A stretch of 64,000 nucleotides of DNA from positions 18,585 to 82,584 of the forward strand of contig CALRKY020000012.1 in assembly GCA_943368345.1 (NCBI GenBank), read 5' to 3'. The translations under genes were made by a program, and so were the position numbers. This stretch comes from JADCGM01 sp943368345 (GTDB lineage Bacteria > Pseudomonadota > Alphaproteobacteria > Sphingomonadales > Sphingomonadaceae). Below the pieces are notes generated by a model. That model ran no database searches and was not told where the DNA came from. It saw only the letters and a program-made list of their open reading frames with translations. Shown here piece by piece: positions 38,472 through 47,082 of this stretch (positions are counted from its first letter, which is position 1; the number at the start of each line of letters is the position of its first letter).

Positions 38472-40790
38472 ATGTGGTCGCGCCCGCCTCGAAACGCCCC
38501 TGTCGCCCGGTTCCCCCGGCGGGCAATTTTGCTGTGGGCAACGCTGATCAGCCTGGGCATCGGCCTGATCGAATTCGGCCTGCCGCTCGACAATTTCCTG
38601 CGCACACTCCGCAACACCGCCCGCAGCCATCCGGCAAGCGGCGAGGTCGTTATCATCGCTATCGACGACCGCAGCATTGATACGCTCGACAAATGGCCGT
38701 GGCCCCGCACCCGCTACGCCGAAATCATCGACAGTCTTCGTGACCTTGGTGCCCAGCAAGTGGCGTTTGAACCGAGCTTCAGCGGCACCAGCAACGCGGC
38801 GGACGACAAAGTGTTCGAACAGGCTCTCGCCCGGTTCGACGGTCATGTCCTGCTGCCAGCGAAATTTGTAACCGATCCTGTGTTAAACCGCCGGGATGCC
38901 TTGCTGCCGCCCCAGAATTTCCGGCGCTATGCATCGCTGGTCAATACCAATGTTTATTTCCCGTTCTGGCAGCAGGTGCAGCAACTCCCCTATGCGCATG
39001 ACGTCGGCGGGACGATGTTCCCGTCGATGGCAGCCTACCTGGCGAAACGTCCCGGAGACAGCGAGACCTATTTCCCAATCGACTATTCAATCGCTGTCGA
39101 TAGCATCCCGGTTTATAGCGCGGTCGATCTGATCAGCGGCAAGCTTTCAAGAGCCGCGATTGTCGGCCGCAAAATCATTGTCGGATCAACATCAGTCGAT
39201 CTTCCCGAGACCTATTTTGTCCCGCGCAGCGGCAAGGTGTCGGTCGCCTACATTCATGCGCTGGGTGCGGAAACCCTGCTGAAGGGCCGCCCGTTGGAAT
39301 TAGGATGGTTGATCCCGGTGATCGCTGTCCTTGCCGCCGTCTGTGCGCAGCTCTTCGCAAAGCGGAAATGGCACCGGTGGGGCGCGATTGCTCTAGCCTG
39401 GACCACGTTGCTTGGTATGCCGTTCGTACTCGAAAGCCGTTTGATCTTCGTTGACATCGCCCCGGGGCTGGCCCTGCTCATCATCAGCGGCGGCCTGAGC
39501 ATCTGGCACCGGTTCAGGATATCCTACAAGGCACGCGGTCTCACCAACGGTGTCTCCGGCCTGCCGAACCTCAATGCCCTGCGCGAACAGGCAACGGAGA
39601 GCGATACAGCGTTGGTCGCTGCCCGAATCCATAACTATGCGGAAATTGCCTCTGCCCTGCCGCAAGACACAGAGGCAGAATTGGTCAATCAAATCGTTGC
39701 GCGGCTGGCGATTGGTGCTCGCGGCGGCAAGATTTTCCAGGGCGATGAAGGGATTTTCGCCTGGCTGGCAAACAGCGAAAGCGGCACACCGCTGGGTGAT
39801 CAACTGGATGCGTTGCATGCCCTTTGCCGGACTCCGATTGTCGTGGCTGAAACCCATGTCGATCTGTCGATCACCTTTGGCATCGATGCCGGCTCCGATC
39901 GGTCGCCGGCCAACCGGATCGGCGGCGCGCTTGTTGCTGCCGAAGAAGCGCAGACCGAGGGCAGGCGTTGGAAGGAATTCGATGCCGCGAAACTGAAGGA
40001 CGTGGCGTGGAAACTATCGCTACTCGGGCGTCTTGATTCGGCCATTGATGCCGGCGAATTATGGGTTGCCTACCAGCCGAAAATCGATCTCCGCAGCAAA
40101 AGGATCATCGGGGCCGAGGCTCTGGTCCGCTGGTCGCATGCCCAAAAGGGCGAAATCGGACCGGCTGACTTCATCCCAGCTGCCGAACAAAGCAACCGCA
40201 TCGACAAACTGACCGCCTTTGTCCTTGAAAGCGCCATCAAGACCGCTGCCGACATCGGCGTCCGCGACAATGCCATGGATGTCGCTGTAAACTTGTCTGC
40301 CCGGTTGCTTGATCGCCCGGACCTGTTGGACCGGATCGAGGCCTTGCTGGCGAAATACCGGGTGGCTGCCCACAACCTCACACTCGAAGTCACGGAATCG
40401 GCGGCGATGACCGGCCACGAACGATCGATTGAAATGCTCACCCAGTTGCGGGCGATGGGCGTCAACATCTCGATCGATGACTATGGAACCGGCTTCTCGA
40501 CGCTGGATTATCTCAAGAAAATTCCGGCGACAGAAATCAAGATCGACCGCAGTTTCGTCCGGATGATTGACCGCAGCCAGAGCGACCGGCTGATGGTCGA
40601 TTCGACTATCCACCTTGCCCACTCGCTTGGACGGACCGTGGTTGCGGAGGGCGTTGAGACACCGGAAATCCTGCGCGCCCTGGAGGCGATGGGCTGCGAC
40701 AAGGCACAGGGTTATCTGCTTGGCCGCCCCATGTCGGTTCGGAATTTGCACCGTGTCCTCGTAGATGATCGGAGGCATGCGGCAGCTTGA
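38472..40790 (+). CDS. CHASE2 sensor with degenerate GGDEF and intact EAL domain
   Basis: The 772-residue product has an N-terminal membrane anchor (about residues 20-40), a periplasmic CHASE2 sensor (about 55-275) and a block of about three membrane segments (280-355). Then come a GGDEF-like domain and an EAL domain (about 520-760). The GGDEF signature is replaced by FQGDEGIFAW, so cyclase activity is unlikely. The EAL domain keeps GAEALVRW, NLSARLL, EVTES, DDYGTGFSTLDYL and KIDRSFV, so it probably hydrolyses c-di-GMP. A TTAACCAT motif lies at 38404-38411 in its upstream region. The sensed signal is unknown. Confidence 0.9.
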   Translation: MWSRPPRNAPVARFPRRAILLWATLISLGIGLIEFGLPLDNFLRTLRNTARSHPASGEVVIIAIDDRSIDTLDKWPWPRTRYAEIIDSLRDLGAQQVAFEPSFSGTSNAADDKVFEQALARFDGHVLLPAKFVTDPVLNRRDALLPPQNFRRYASLVNTNVYFPFWQQVQQLPYAHDVGGTMFPSMAAYLAKRPGDSETYFPIDYSIAVDSIPVYSAVDLISGKLSRAAIVGRKIIVGSTSVDLPETYFVPRSGKVSVAYIHALGAETLLKGRPLELGWLIPVIAVLAAVCAQLFAKRKWHRWGAIALAWTTLLGMPFVLESRLIFVDIAPGLALLIISGGLSIWHRFRISYKARGLTNGVSGLPNLNALREQATESDTALVAARIHNYAEIASALPQDTEAELVNQIVARLAIGARGGKIFQGDEGIFAWLANSESGTPLGDQLDALHALCRTPIVVAETHVDLSITFGIDAGSDRSPANRIGGALVAAEEAQTEGRRWKEFDAAKLKDVAWKLSLLGRLDSAIDAGELWVAYQPKIDLRSKRIIGAEALVRWSHAQKGEIGPADFIPAAEQSNRIDKLTAFVLESAIKTAADIGVRDNAMDVAVNLSARLLDRPDLLDRIEALLAKYRVAAHNLTLEVTESAAMTGHERSIEMLTQLRAMGVNISIDDYGTGFSTLDYLKKIPATEIKIDRSFVRMIDRSQSDRLMVDSTIHLAHSLGRTVVAEGVETPEILRALEAMGCDKAQGYLLGRPMSVRNLHRVLVDDRRHAAA

Positions 40791-40818
40791 CGCATTAACG
40801 ACTTGCTAACCATTCAAT

Positions 40819-40832
40819 TTAACCATAGTTAA
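40819..40832. promoter_or_regulatory. TTAAC-GTTAA inverted repeat before the Trp-rich leader
   Basis: The sequence TTAAC-cata-GTTAA is a perfect 5-bp inverted repeat, 48 bp before the small ORF. It holds a TTAACCAT motif that recurs before the CHASE2-EAL gene (38404) and the ilvD/PEP-CTERM gap (59877). It resembles the TTAA half-sites of the CtrA cell-cycle regulator, but the 6-bp spacing differs from the 7-bp Caulobacter consensus. Confidence 0.35.
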
Positions 40833-40880
40833 TCCCATGACACGGGCATCAGAGCCGTGTGTCGGTCGAAAGGGATTTTT

Positions 40881-40955
40881 ATGGGTGATTCAAATCTGCG
40901 CCGCCCGACTGGCAGCCGCTGGAGCTTCTGGGGTTGGTGGTACGGCGAAAAGTAA
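40881..40955 (+). CDS. Trp-rich leader peptide, 24 aa, without a downstream operon
   Basis: The ORF reads MGDSNLRRPTGSRWSFW followed by GWWYGEK. It has four Trp codons within seven residues plus Phe and Tyr, the composition of a trp attenuator leader (TrpL). An AAAGGGA ribosome site lies 6 bp before the ATG. A small hairpin (40840-40860) precedes it, and an intrinsic terminator follows at 40990-41018. Short segments between ORF and terminator (aaccag near 40969, ctggt near 40996) could form alternative pairs. No gene follows on the plus strand, as the next gene is convergent. It may be a free-standing attenuator RNA, similar in principle to rnTrpL of Sinorhizobium. Confidence 0.6.
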   Translation: MGDSNLRRPTGSRWSFWGWWYGEK

Positions 40956-40989
40956 GTTTCGCTGGCTGAACCAGTTTCAGTGAAGATCG

Positions 40990-41018
40990 AGGCCCTGGTA
41001 AATTCCGGGGCCTTTTTC
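40990..41018 (+). terminator. Intrinsic terminator after the Trp-rich leader
   Basis: The arms aggccctgg and ccggggcct form a 9-bp stem with one G-U pair around the loop taaatt, followed by ttttct. This is the strongest terminator on the plus strand of this region. It ends 40 bp before the 3' end of the convergent SDR gene, so the leader transcript would be about 150-200 nt. Confidence 0.85.
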
Positions 41019-41057
41019 TATTCTGTTTCAAATACTTACGATGGTAGCCTGGTTGCA

Positions 41058-41771
41058 CTATCTTAGCATGAGCCCGCCATCAATCGCCAGGCTTTGACCG
41101 GTGATATAACTCGCCGCCGGGCTGGCCAGAAACAGGATGGGGTCCGCAATTTCGGAAGGCTGGCCCCACCGCCGCATTGGAACTGCCCGCATCAATTTCG
41201 ATTCGCGCGCCGAATCGATTCGCATCGCAGACGTCATCCGAGTCGCAATGAAGCCCGGCGCAACCAGGTTGACGCGGATACCATCCCCAGACCATTTGTC
41301 CGCCAACGCCCGCGTTAACCCTAGCAGGCCGGTTTTTGACGCCGTGTAGGCCGGCGTTTCCTTCAGTGCGAGAAAGCTCGACAGCGAACCGACGTTGACG
41401 ATGCTGCCCTTCGACGCTGCCAATCCGGCGTGGAACCGGGTGCTGAGGTCCATGACGGCGGTGAGATTGATCGCCAGGATCCGGGCAAAACCAGCCGTGG
41501 TATATTCATCGCTACCACCCGTGCCCGCATTGTTAACCAGCACATCCAGATCACCGACGCTGCCAGCCAGTGTGGCCCGATCATCATCGCTGGCCATATC
41601 GGCCCGGTGATAGATCAGCCCGGACAGGTCATCGTCATAGTCGGTGGCAGCTGCCCGGGTCCCGGTGATGTGGACGCTGGCACCAAGGGCCGAAAAGGCG
41701 GTGGCGGTGGCCAGTCCGATTCCCTGACTGCCGCCGGTTACCAATATCGTCTTTCCTGTTGCCCACGACAT
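41058..41771 (-). CDS. Short-chain dehydrogenase/reductase
   Basis: The 237-residue product is a classical SDR with TGGSQGIG at residues 12-19, NNAG near residue 80 and catalytic YTASK. The C-terminus (GQSLAIDGGLMLR) is also typical. It uses NAD(P) to oxidise or reduce an unknown alcohol or ketone. It is divergent from the CoxE-like gene and convergent with the Trp-rich leader. Substrate cannot be deduced. Confidence 0.88.
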   Translation of the reverse strand: MSWATGKTILVTGGSQGIGLATATAFSALGASVHITGTRAAATDYDDDLSGLIYHRADMASDDDRATLAGSVGDLDVLVNNAGTGGSDEYTTAGFARILAINLTAVMDLSTRFHAGLAASKGSIVNVGSLSSFLALKETPAYTASKTGLLGLTRALADKWSGDGIRVNLVAPGFIATRMTSAMRIDSARESKLMRAVPMRRWGQPSEIADPILFLASPAASYITGQSLAIDGGLMLR

Positions 41772-41835
41772 GATCCACTCCTCACCCGATGATTTGACAG
41801 TGTGATAGCCGAGACAGCGGCGCTACAAAGCTGTC

Positions 41836-43014
41836 ATGTTTCTCAATTTTCTCGATGAACTGCGCACCGCCCGGATTCCGGCCTCCCTCAAGGAACATCT
41901 GACCTTGCTTGAGGCGATGAAGGCCGGTGTCATCGATAACCGGGTGGAGGCATTTTATTATCTGGCACGGACCGCCTATGTGAAGGACGAGGGTCTGCTG
42001 GACCGGTTCGATCAGGTGTTCAGCAAGGTCTTCAAGGGATTGGAGACGACCTACGGCACCGAAACCGCCGAAATTCCTGAGGAATGGCTTCGCAAGCTTG
42101 CCGAGATGACACTGTCGCCTGAGGAAATGGCCGAGATCGAGAAGCTTGGATGGGACAAGCTGATGGAAACGCTCAAAAAACGACTCGAGGAGCAGAAGGA
42201 GCGGCACGAGGGCGGCAACAAATGGATCGGCACCGCTGGCAAGTCCCCGTTCGGGGCCTATGGCTCCAATCCTGAAGGAGTCCGGATTGGCCAAAAGGAG
42301 GGACGGCAAGGCAGCGCGGTCAAAGTCTGGGACAAGCGCGAGTTCAAGAATCTCGACTCCGACGTCGAACTCGGAACCCGCAACATCAAGGTCGCCCTCC
42401 GTCGGCTGCGCAAATTTGCCCGCGAAGGCTCCGCTGAAGAGCTGGACCTAGACGCGACCGTCAGCGGGACAGCTCGGAAGGCCTATCTCGATATTGTGAT
42501 GCGCCCCGAGCGGCACAATGCGGTCAAGGTCCTGCTGTTCCTCGACGTCGGTGGGTCAATGGACCCGCACATCAAGCTGTGTGAGGAATTGTTCTCGGCG
42601 GCCAAGACTGAGTTCAAGCATCTGGAATTCTTTTATTTCCACAATTTCGTGTACGAGAGCGTATGGTCGGACAACCGGCGGCGCTGGGGCGAGCGGACGC
42701 CGATGCACGACATCCTGCACAAATTTCCGCACGACTATAAACTGGTGTTCGTCGGCGACGCCTCGATGAGTCCCTATGAGATCAACTATCCCGGCGGGTC
42801 GGTGGAGCATTGGAACGAGGAATCGGGGGAGACCTGGATGAGGCGGATGACCGATATTTATCACTCGGCTGTCTGGCTGAACCCGATCCCAGAAAAACAT
42901 TGGGCGCACGGCCAATCGATCCAGATGACCAAGGCCCTGATGGAGAACCGGATGTTCCCACTGACGATTGACGGCCTCGACCGAGCCATGCGTGAGCTGA
43001 CGCGGTCACATTGA
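41836..43014 (+). CDS. CoxE-like VWA-domain protein
   Basis: The 392-residue product is the usual partner of a MoxR ATPase. A charged N-terminal part (about 1-200) is followed by a VWA domain starting VKVLLFLDVGGSMDPHIK. The metal-site motif is DVGGS instead of DxSxS: the Asp and the last Ser are kept, but the first Ser is Gly. Later VWA elements are YHSAVWLNPIPE and the acidic GDASM stretch. In other bacteria MoxR/VWA pairs insert metals or mature dehydrogenases and oxidases. Its last codon overlaps the GNAT start. Confidence 0.88.
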   Translation: MFLNFLDELRTARIPASLKEHLTLLEAMKAGVIDNRVEAFYYLARTAYVKDEGLLDRFDQVFSKVFKGLETTYGTETAEIPEEWLRKLAEMTLSPEEMAEIEKLGWDKLMETLKKRLEEQKERHEGGNKWIGTAGKSPFGAYGSNPEGVRIGQKEGRQGSAVKVWDKREFKNLDSDVELGTRNIKVALRRLRKFAREGSAEELDLDATVSGTARKAYLDIVMRPERHNAVKVLLFLDVGGSMDPHIKLCEELFSAAKTEFKHLEFFYFHNFVYESVWSDNRRRWGERTPMHDILHKFPHDYKLVFVGDASMSPYEINYPGGSVEHWNEESGETWMRRMTDIYHSAVWLNPIPEKHWAHGQSIQMTKALMENRMFPLTIDGLDRAMRELTRSH

Positions 43015-43499
43015 GGTTACGACTGGCTGTTCCGGCGGATGTTCCGGCCCTGACGGCCGTCGAACTGTCGGCCGGCGAGTTGTTTATCGGGACCCATATG
43101 GCTTGGGCGATTGGGCAATCCACCGACCCGGTCGAACTGCTGGACCGCATCGGCAAAGCGGCGGTTTGGATTGCCGAGGACGGGCGTGGGATTGGCGGCT
43201 TTCTGATCACCGGGACCATGGACGGCGATTTCTACATCGACGAACTATCGGTTGCGACCTCGCATCAGCGGCGTGGCGTCGGTCGTGCATTGATTGACGC
43301 TGTGCTGGCCGATGCAAAGCGGCAGGGTTTTCGGACTGCCACACTGACCACCGACCGAGACCTGCCGTGGAACGCGCCTTACTATGCCCGACTAGGGTTT
43401 CGCGTCCTTACCCCGGGCGAAACGCCGCCCGAACTGTCGGCACGGCTGGCGTCGCAGCCCAGCCCCGACCGTCGCTGCGCGATGCGGCGCACCCTTTAG
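43011..43499 (+). CDS. GNAT-family N-acetyltransferase
   Basis: The 162-residue product has a GNAT fold with the acetyl-CoA loop VATSHQRRGVGRALIDAV (Q/RxxGxG/A motif) and a later ARLGFRVL strand. It begins with a TTG at 43011 that overlaps the TGA of the upstream gene (TTGA), giving LRLAVPADVPALTAVE, a normal GNAT start. It probably acetylates a small amine or protein N-terminus; the substrate is unknown. Translational coupling with the VWA gene is likely. Confidence 0.85.
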   Translation: MRLRLAVPADVPALTAVELSAGELFIGTHMAWAIGQSTDPVELLDRIGKAAVWIAEDGRGIGGFLITGTMDGDFYIDELSVATSHQRRGVGRALIDAVLADAKRQGFRTATLTTDRDLPWNAPYYARLGFRVLTPGETPPELSARLASQPSPDRRCAMRRTL

Positions 43500-43505
43500 C
43501 TGCCG

Positions 43506-45629
43506 CTATTTCGCAGCCGTTTCCTCCGCCTTCAGCCGGGTTGCGGCTTCGCCGACATAGGCCCGGATGTTTTCGATTTCGGCGGGCGTGAAATATTTGG
43601 CGAAACCAATCATCCCGCGACTTGCGAGCTGCCCGTCGTGGACGACGCCCTGCCACAGCGTCTTATCCGTGAGCGCTGCCGAGCGACGAAGGTCAGGCAG
43701 AACACCGGACGATGCGGCAGACGAGCCGTGACACGCCGCGCAGACCCCCTCAAACGCCGCCATGCCAGACGCAATCTGCGCGGTAGTGAATTTTTCGGTC
43801 GGTGGATTGGCTGGCGCGTTGGCAACAGGATCGGCTTTGGGCAAGGTCGCCTTTCCGTCGAGAGAGAATACCAGAACCCGGCCATTGGGCATCGGGCGGG
43901 GATTATCGGTGAACGGGGAGGCCAGGGCATAGGCCCCGCCATATCCGGCCATCACCGCAACATATTGCTTGCCGCCGACCGAATAGCTGACCGGGCCAGC
44001 GACAACACCGGTCTGGGCATCAAAACTCCAGACTTTACCGCCCTTGTCAGCCCGGAACGCTTGAAACTGACCTTTGGCATTGCCCTGGAACACCAGATTG
44101 CCCGCTGTCGCCAATGTGCCGCCATTCCACGGGCCGTCATATTGCTCGCGCCAGACTTCTTTCTGCGCGACCGGATCCCATGCGACCAATTGCCCCTTCA
44201 GCAGGGCGCGGATCGCCTTCTTTTGCGCGCCATCCTTTGGCGGAACGTTGATCAGTCCGTCGATCGCGATATTCCAGCCACCGGGGCGAGGTTTGAACGC
44301 CTTGTCGTCGGCATAGAGGAGCGGCACTTCCTGTGCCGGCAAATAGACCAGACCAGTCTTGGGGCTGAACGACATCGGGTGCCAATTGTGGGCGCCATAG
44401 GCCGATGGCACGACGAAGAAGGCATCCTTGGGATAACGGGCACCCGCCACCTCGATTGGCCGGCCCGTCGTCATATCGACACCGGTTGTCCAGGTCTGCG
44501 GAACAAAGCCCTTGGCCGACACCAGCTTTCCGCTGCTGCGGTCAATGACGTAGAAAAAGCCGTTCTTGGGCGCTTGCATCAAGACCTTGGTTGGCTTGCC
44601 CGCAATCGGCAGTGTCGCAAGGATGATCGGCTGGGTCTGAGTGAAATCCCAAGTCTCTCCCGGCGTTCCCTGATAATGCCAGAGATATTTGCCGGTGTCG
44701 GGATTGAGGGCAACGACCGAGGACAGGAACAGATTGTCGCCCTTGTCCTCCGAGCGGATTTTGCGGTTCCAAGGGCTGCCGTTGCCAACGCCGATGTAGA
44801 GCTGGTCCAGCTCCGGATCATAGACGATGGCGTCCCAAACCGTGCCGCCACCACCGTAATCCACATATTTGTCGCCGAACCAGGTATCCCCCGCTTTGGC
44901 GGCAATGACGTCGTCAGATGCTGCCCCATCCTTGACCCCGCGCTTGCCGGGGACGGTGTAGAAACGCCAGGCCTCTTTGCCAGTGGCGGTGTCATAGGCC
45001 GCGATATAGCCGCGCACGCCATATTCCGCCCCGCCATTGCCGATGAGCACCCTGCCCTTCACCACACGCGGCGCACCGGTAATCGTATAGGGCTTGGATT
45101 GATCAACGGTAACGACGCTCCAGACCGGTTTGCCGGTCTTGGCATCGATCGCGATCAAGCGGCCATCGAGGGTGCCGAGAAACAATTTGCCATCATAAGC
45201 CGCAAGGCCGCGATTGACGACATCGCAGCAGGCCTTGAACCCGGTCGGGCCCGGCACTTCCGGATCATAGCTCCACAGCAATTTGCCGGTCGTGGCATCC
45301 AGCGCGACGACCTTCGACCAGGCCGTTGTCGTGTACATGATGCCGTCAATGATGAGCGGCGTCGCCTCCTGGGCCCGGTTAGTATCCAAATCATGGAACC
45401 ACGCCAGTTTCAGTTGGCCGACGTTGGCGTCATTCACCTGTGTCAGCGGACTGAACCGCTGTTCAAGATAGGTACCACCGTGGGTCAACCAATTCTCGGG
45501 CTCAGCGGCAGCGTTCATCAGCCGTTCGGTGGTGACCGGTTTGGGTTCGGCATCCTTTGACGGTGAGCAGGCCGACAGGGCCAAGGCCAGCGCCATACCG
45601 CTTACCGTCAGTGAAACCATGGACCGCAT
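43506..45629 (-). CDS. PQQ-dependent alcohol dehydrogenase with C-terminal haem c domain (quinohaemoprotein), lipid-anchored
   Basis: The 707-residue product oxidises alcohols in the periplasm. The N-terminal eight-bladed propeller binds PQQ; the adjacent Cys134-Cys135 pair (FKACCDVVNRG) is the vicinal disulfide of this family. The C-terminal domain has the haem c site CAACH (Cys630, Cys633, His634). The signal peptide ends in LALSAC with Cys21, so the enzyme should be lipidated rather than soluble. The ATG at 45629 has a GGGGGAGGAA site. PQQ synthesis genes and a cytochrome partner are not in the window. A close reaction could be ethanol, tetrahydrofurfuryl or polyvinyl alcohol oxidation. 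Confidence 0.93.
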   Translation of the reverse strand: MRSMVSLTVSGMALALALSACSPSKDAEPKPVTTERLMNAAAEPENWLTHGGTYLEQRFSPLTQVNDANVGQLKLAWFHDLDTNRAQEATPLIIDGIMYTTTAWSKVVALDATTGKLLWSYDPEVPGPTGFKACCDVVNRGLAAYDGKLFLGTLDGRLIAIDAKTGKPVWSVVTVDQSKPYTITGAPRVVKGRVLIGNGGAEYGVRGYIAAYDTATGKEAWRFYTVPGKRGVKDGAASDDVIAAKAGDTWFGDKYVDYGGGGTVWDAIVYDPELDQLYIGVGNGSPWNRKIRSEDKGDNLFLSSVVALNPDTGKYLWHYQGTPGETWDFTQTQPIILATLPIAGKPTKVLMQAPKNGFFYVIDRSSGKLVSAKGFVPQTWTTGVDMTTGRPIEVAGARYPKDAFFVVPSAYGAHNWHPMSFSPKTGLVYLPAQEVPLLYADDKAFKPRPGGWNIAIDGLINVPPKDGAQKKAIRALLKGQLVAWDPVAQKEVWREQYDGPWNGGTLATAGNLVFQGNAKGQFQAFRADKGGKVWSFDAQTGVVAGPVSYSVGGKQYVAVMAGYGGAYALASPFTDNPRPMPNGRVLVFSLDGKATLPKADPVANAPANPPTEKFTTAQIASGMAAFEGVCAACHGSSAASSGVLPDLRRSAALTDKTLWQGVVHDGQLASRGMIGFAKYFTPAEIENIRAYVGEAATRLKAEETAAK

Positions 45630-45715
45630 CGGACTTCCTCCCCCTCGTGCCGCCCCTCTGCGGGGGCGTGCGCATCGCCGGACTATGCGAAACAAACGCC
45701 GGTCCGGCTACTCCC

Positions 45716-46318
45716 CTATCCGGCAGCCCCGATTGCCGCTTCGACGTCGGCCATGCGGTCCTTTCCGAACCACAGATCATCGCCGACGAGAAAGCTCGGC
45801 AAGCCGAACGCGCCGGCTGCAAAGGCGTCGCTGGTGTTGGCGACAAGGCGGTCCTTGACCTCCTGCTCCTGCGCGCGGGCCAAGAGGCGCTCTGCCGGGA
45901 GGCCCGCTTCAGCAAGGGAGGCCGCCAATATCGCAGCATCATCCATCTTGCGGGGGGATTCCCACATATAGTGTAGGCCCGCCTCAACATAGGCTGGCAG
46001 CACGCCCTCCAGCTCGGCGGCGACCATACCGCGCATCAGCATCAGCGTATTTACCGGGAAATGCGGGTTCATCTGAAACCGGTCGATCCGGTGCCGCGCC
46101 AGAAACCGCCGGAATTCCAGATTTTCATAGGCGAGCTTGTTGGGGATGCCAGCAAAAGCCAGCATCGGGGCCTGGTTCCCCGACAGTTTGAACAGGCCAC
46201 CAAGAAGCACCGGCACATACTCAAACCGAGCCCCGGTTCGTGCCTCTATGCCCGGGATCAGCTTGTGGGCGAGGTAGCAGTTGGGGCTGGCAAAATCGAA
46301 GAGAAAGCGCGGGTTCAT
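45716..46318 (-). CDS. 2-hydroxychromene-2-carboxylate isomerase/DsbA-like (GST kappa) protein
   Basis: The 200-residue product has the thioredoxin-like fold of the HCCA isomerase group. It starts MNPRFLFDFASPNCYLAHKL, with the active-site Ser in SPNCYLA, and has the C-terminal GVPSF-like cis-Pro loop GLPSFLVGDDLWFGKDR. In naphthalene catabolism the family isomerises hydroxychromene carboxylate, but many genomic members have other glutathione-dependent roles. It is the last gene of the glpK operon, 4 bp after an SDR gene. Confidence 0.85.
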   Translation of the reverse strand: MNPRFLFDFASPNCYLAHKLIPGIEARTGARFEYVPVLLGGLFKLSGNQAPMLAFAGIPNKLAYENLEFRRFLARHRIDRFQMNPHFPVNTLMLMRGMVAAELEGVLPAYVEAGLHYMWESPRKMDDAAILAASLAEAGLPAERLLARAQEQEVKDRLVANTSDAFAAGAFGLPSFLVGDDLWFGKDRMADVEAAIGAAG

Positions 46319-46322
46319 GCGG

Positions 46323-47066
46323 TCACCATTTCTCGGCAAAGGGACGGAGGTCGAGTTCATGGGTCCAGGCGTCGCGGCTCTGGTAGTGCAACTGCCAATA
46401 AGCCTCCGCAATCGAATCCGGCCGCATCAATGTGTCCGGCGGCAGCGCCGCCACGGCGTCGGCACCGTGGACGGCAGCCATGCGGTCGCGGACCCAGGCG
46501 GTATCCACTCCGGCATCGATCACCAGATGTGCGACATGGATGTTTTGCGGCCCAAGCTCCCGGGCCATGGATTGCGCCATGACACGCAGCCCGGCCTTGG
46601 CGGACGCAAAGGCGGCATAGCCCGCACCGCCCCGCATTGACGCGGTGGCCCCGGTGAAGAACAGCGACCCGCGTCCGTGCAGCAGCATCCGCCGCGCCGC
46701 CTCCCGTCCGGTCAGGAACCCGGCTAAGCAGGCCATTTCCCAGACTTTGCGAAACACCCGCTCAGTCGTGTCCAGCACAGGAAAATTGACGTTTGCCCCG
46801 ACGTTGAACACGCAGAGTTCCAGCGGTGCATCGGCATCGGCGGCATCGAGGAACCTGACAACTGACTCCTCCGACCGGGCATCGAGAGCATGTGCGGTGA
46901 AATGTCCACCCGCAGCCGCGATCTCCCTGGACAGATCATCGAGCTTGTCGGCACTGCGCCGACCGCCGTGGACATGATAGCCTGCGGCCGCAAAGCGCTT
47001 GGCGACGGCGGCCCCGATAAAATCCCCTGCACCGACGATGGCGACACTGGCCTTGCGATCAATCAC
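46323..47066 (-). CDS. SDR-family oxidoreductase (atypical)
   Basis: The 247-residue product begins MIDRKASVAIVGAGDFIGAA, a Rossmann start in which the usual TGxxxGIG motif is VGAGDFIG. The catalytic Tyr-x3-Lys motif is shifted to GYAAFASAKAGL, where Ser replaces Tyr in YxxxK (FASAK), so classical SDR catalysis is doubtful. It could be a non-catalytic or specialised SDR. It lies between a small membrane protein and the HCCA-like isomerase in the glpK operon. Confidence 0.8.
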   Translation of the reverse strand: MIDRKASVAIVGAGDFIGAAVAKRFAAAGYHVHGGRRSADKLDDLSREIAAAGGHFTAHALDARSEESVVRFLDAADADAPLELCVFNVGANVNFPVLDTTERVFRKVWEMACLAGFLTGREAARRMLLHGRGSLFFTGATASMRGGAGYAAFASAKAGLRVMAQSMARELGPQNIHVAHLVIDAGVDTAWVRDRMAAVHGADAVAALPPDTLMRPDSIAEAYWQLHYQSRDAWTHELDLRPFAEKW

Positions 47067-47082
47067 CTGCTGGACTCCTCCG

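Noticed and set aside
43638..45560. 640-codon open frame antisense to the PQQ dehydrogenase
   Set aside because: It is a shadow of the clear quinohaemoprotein gene.
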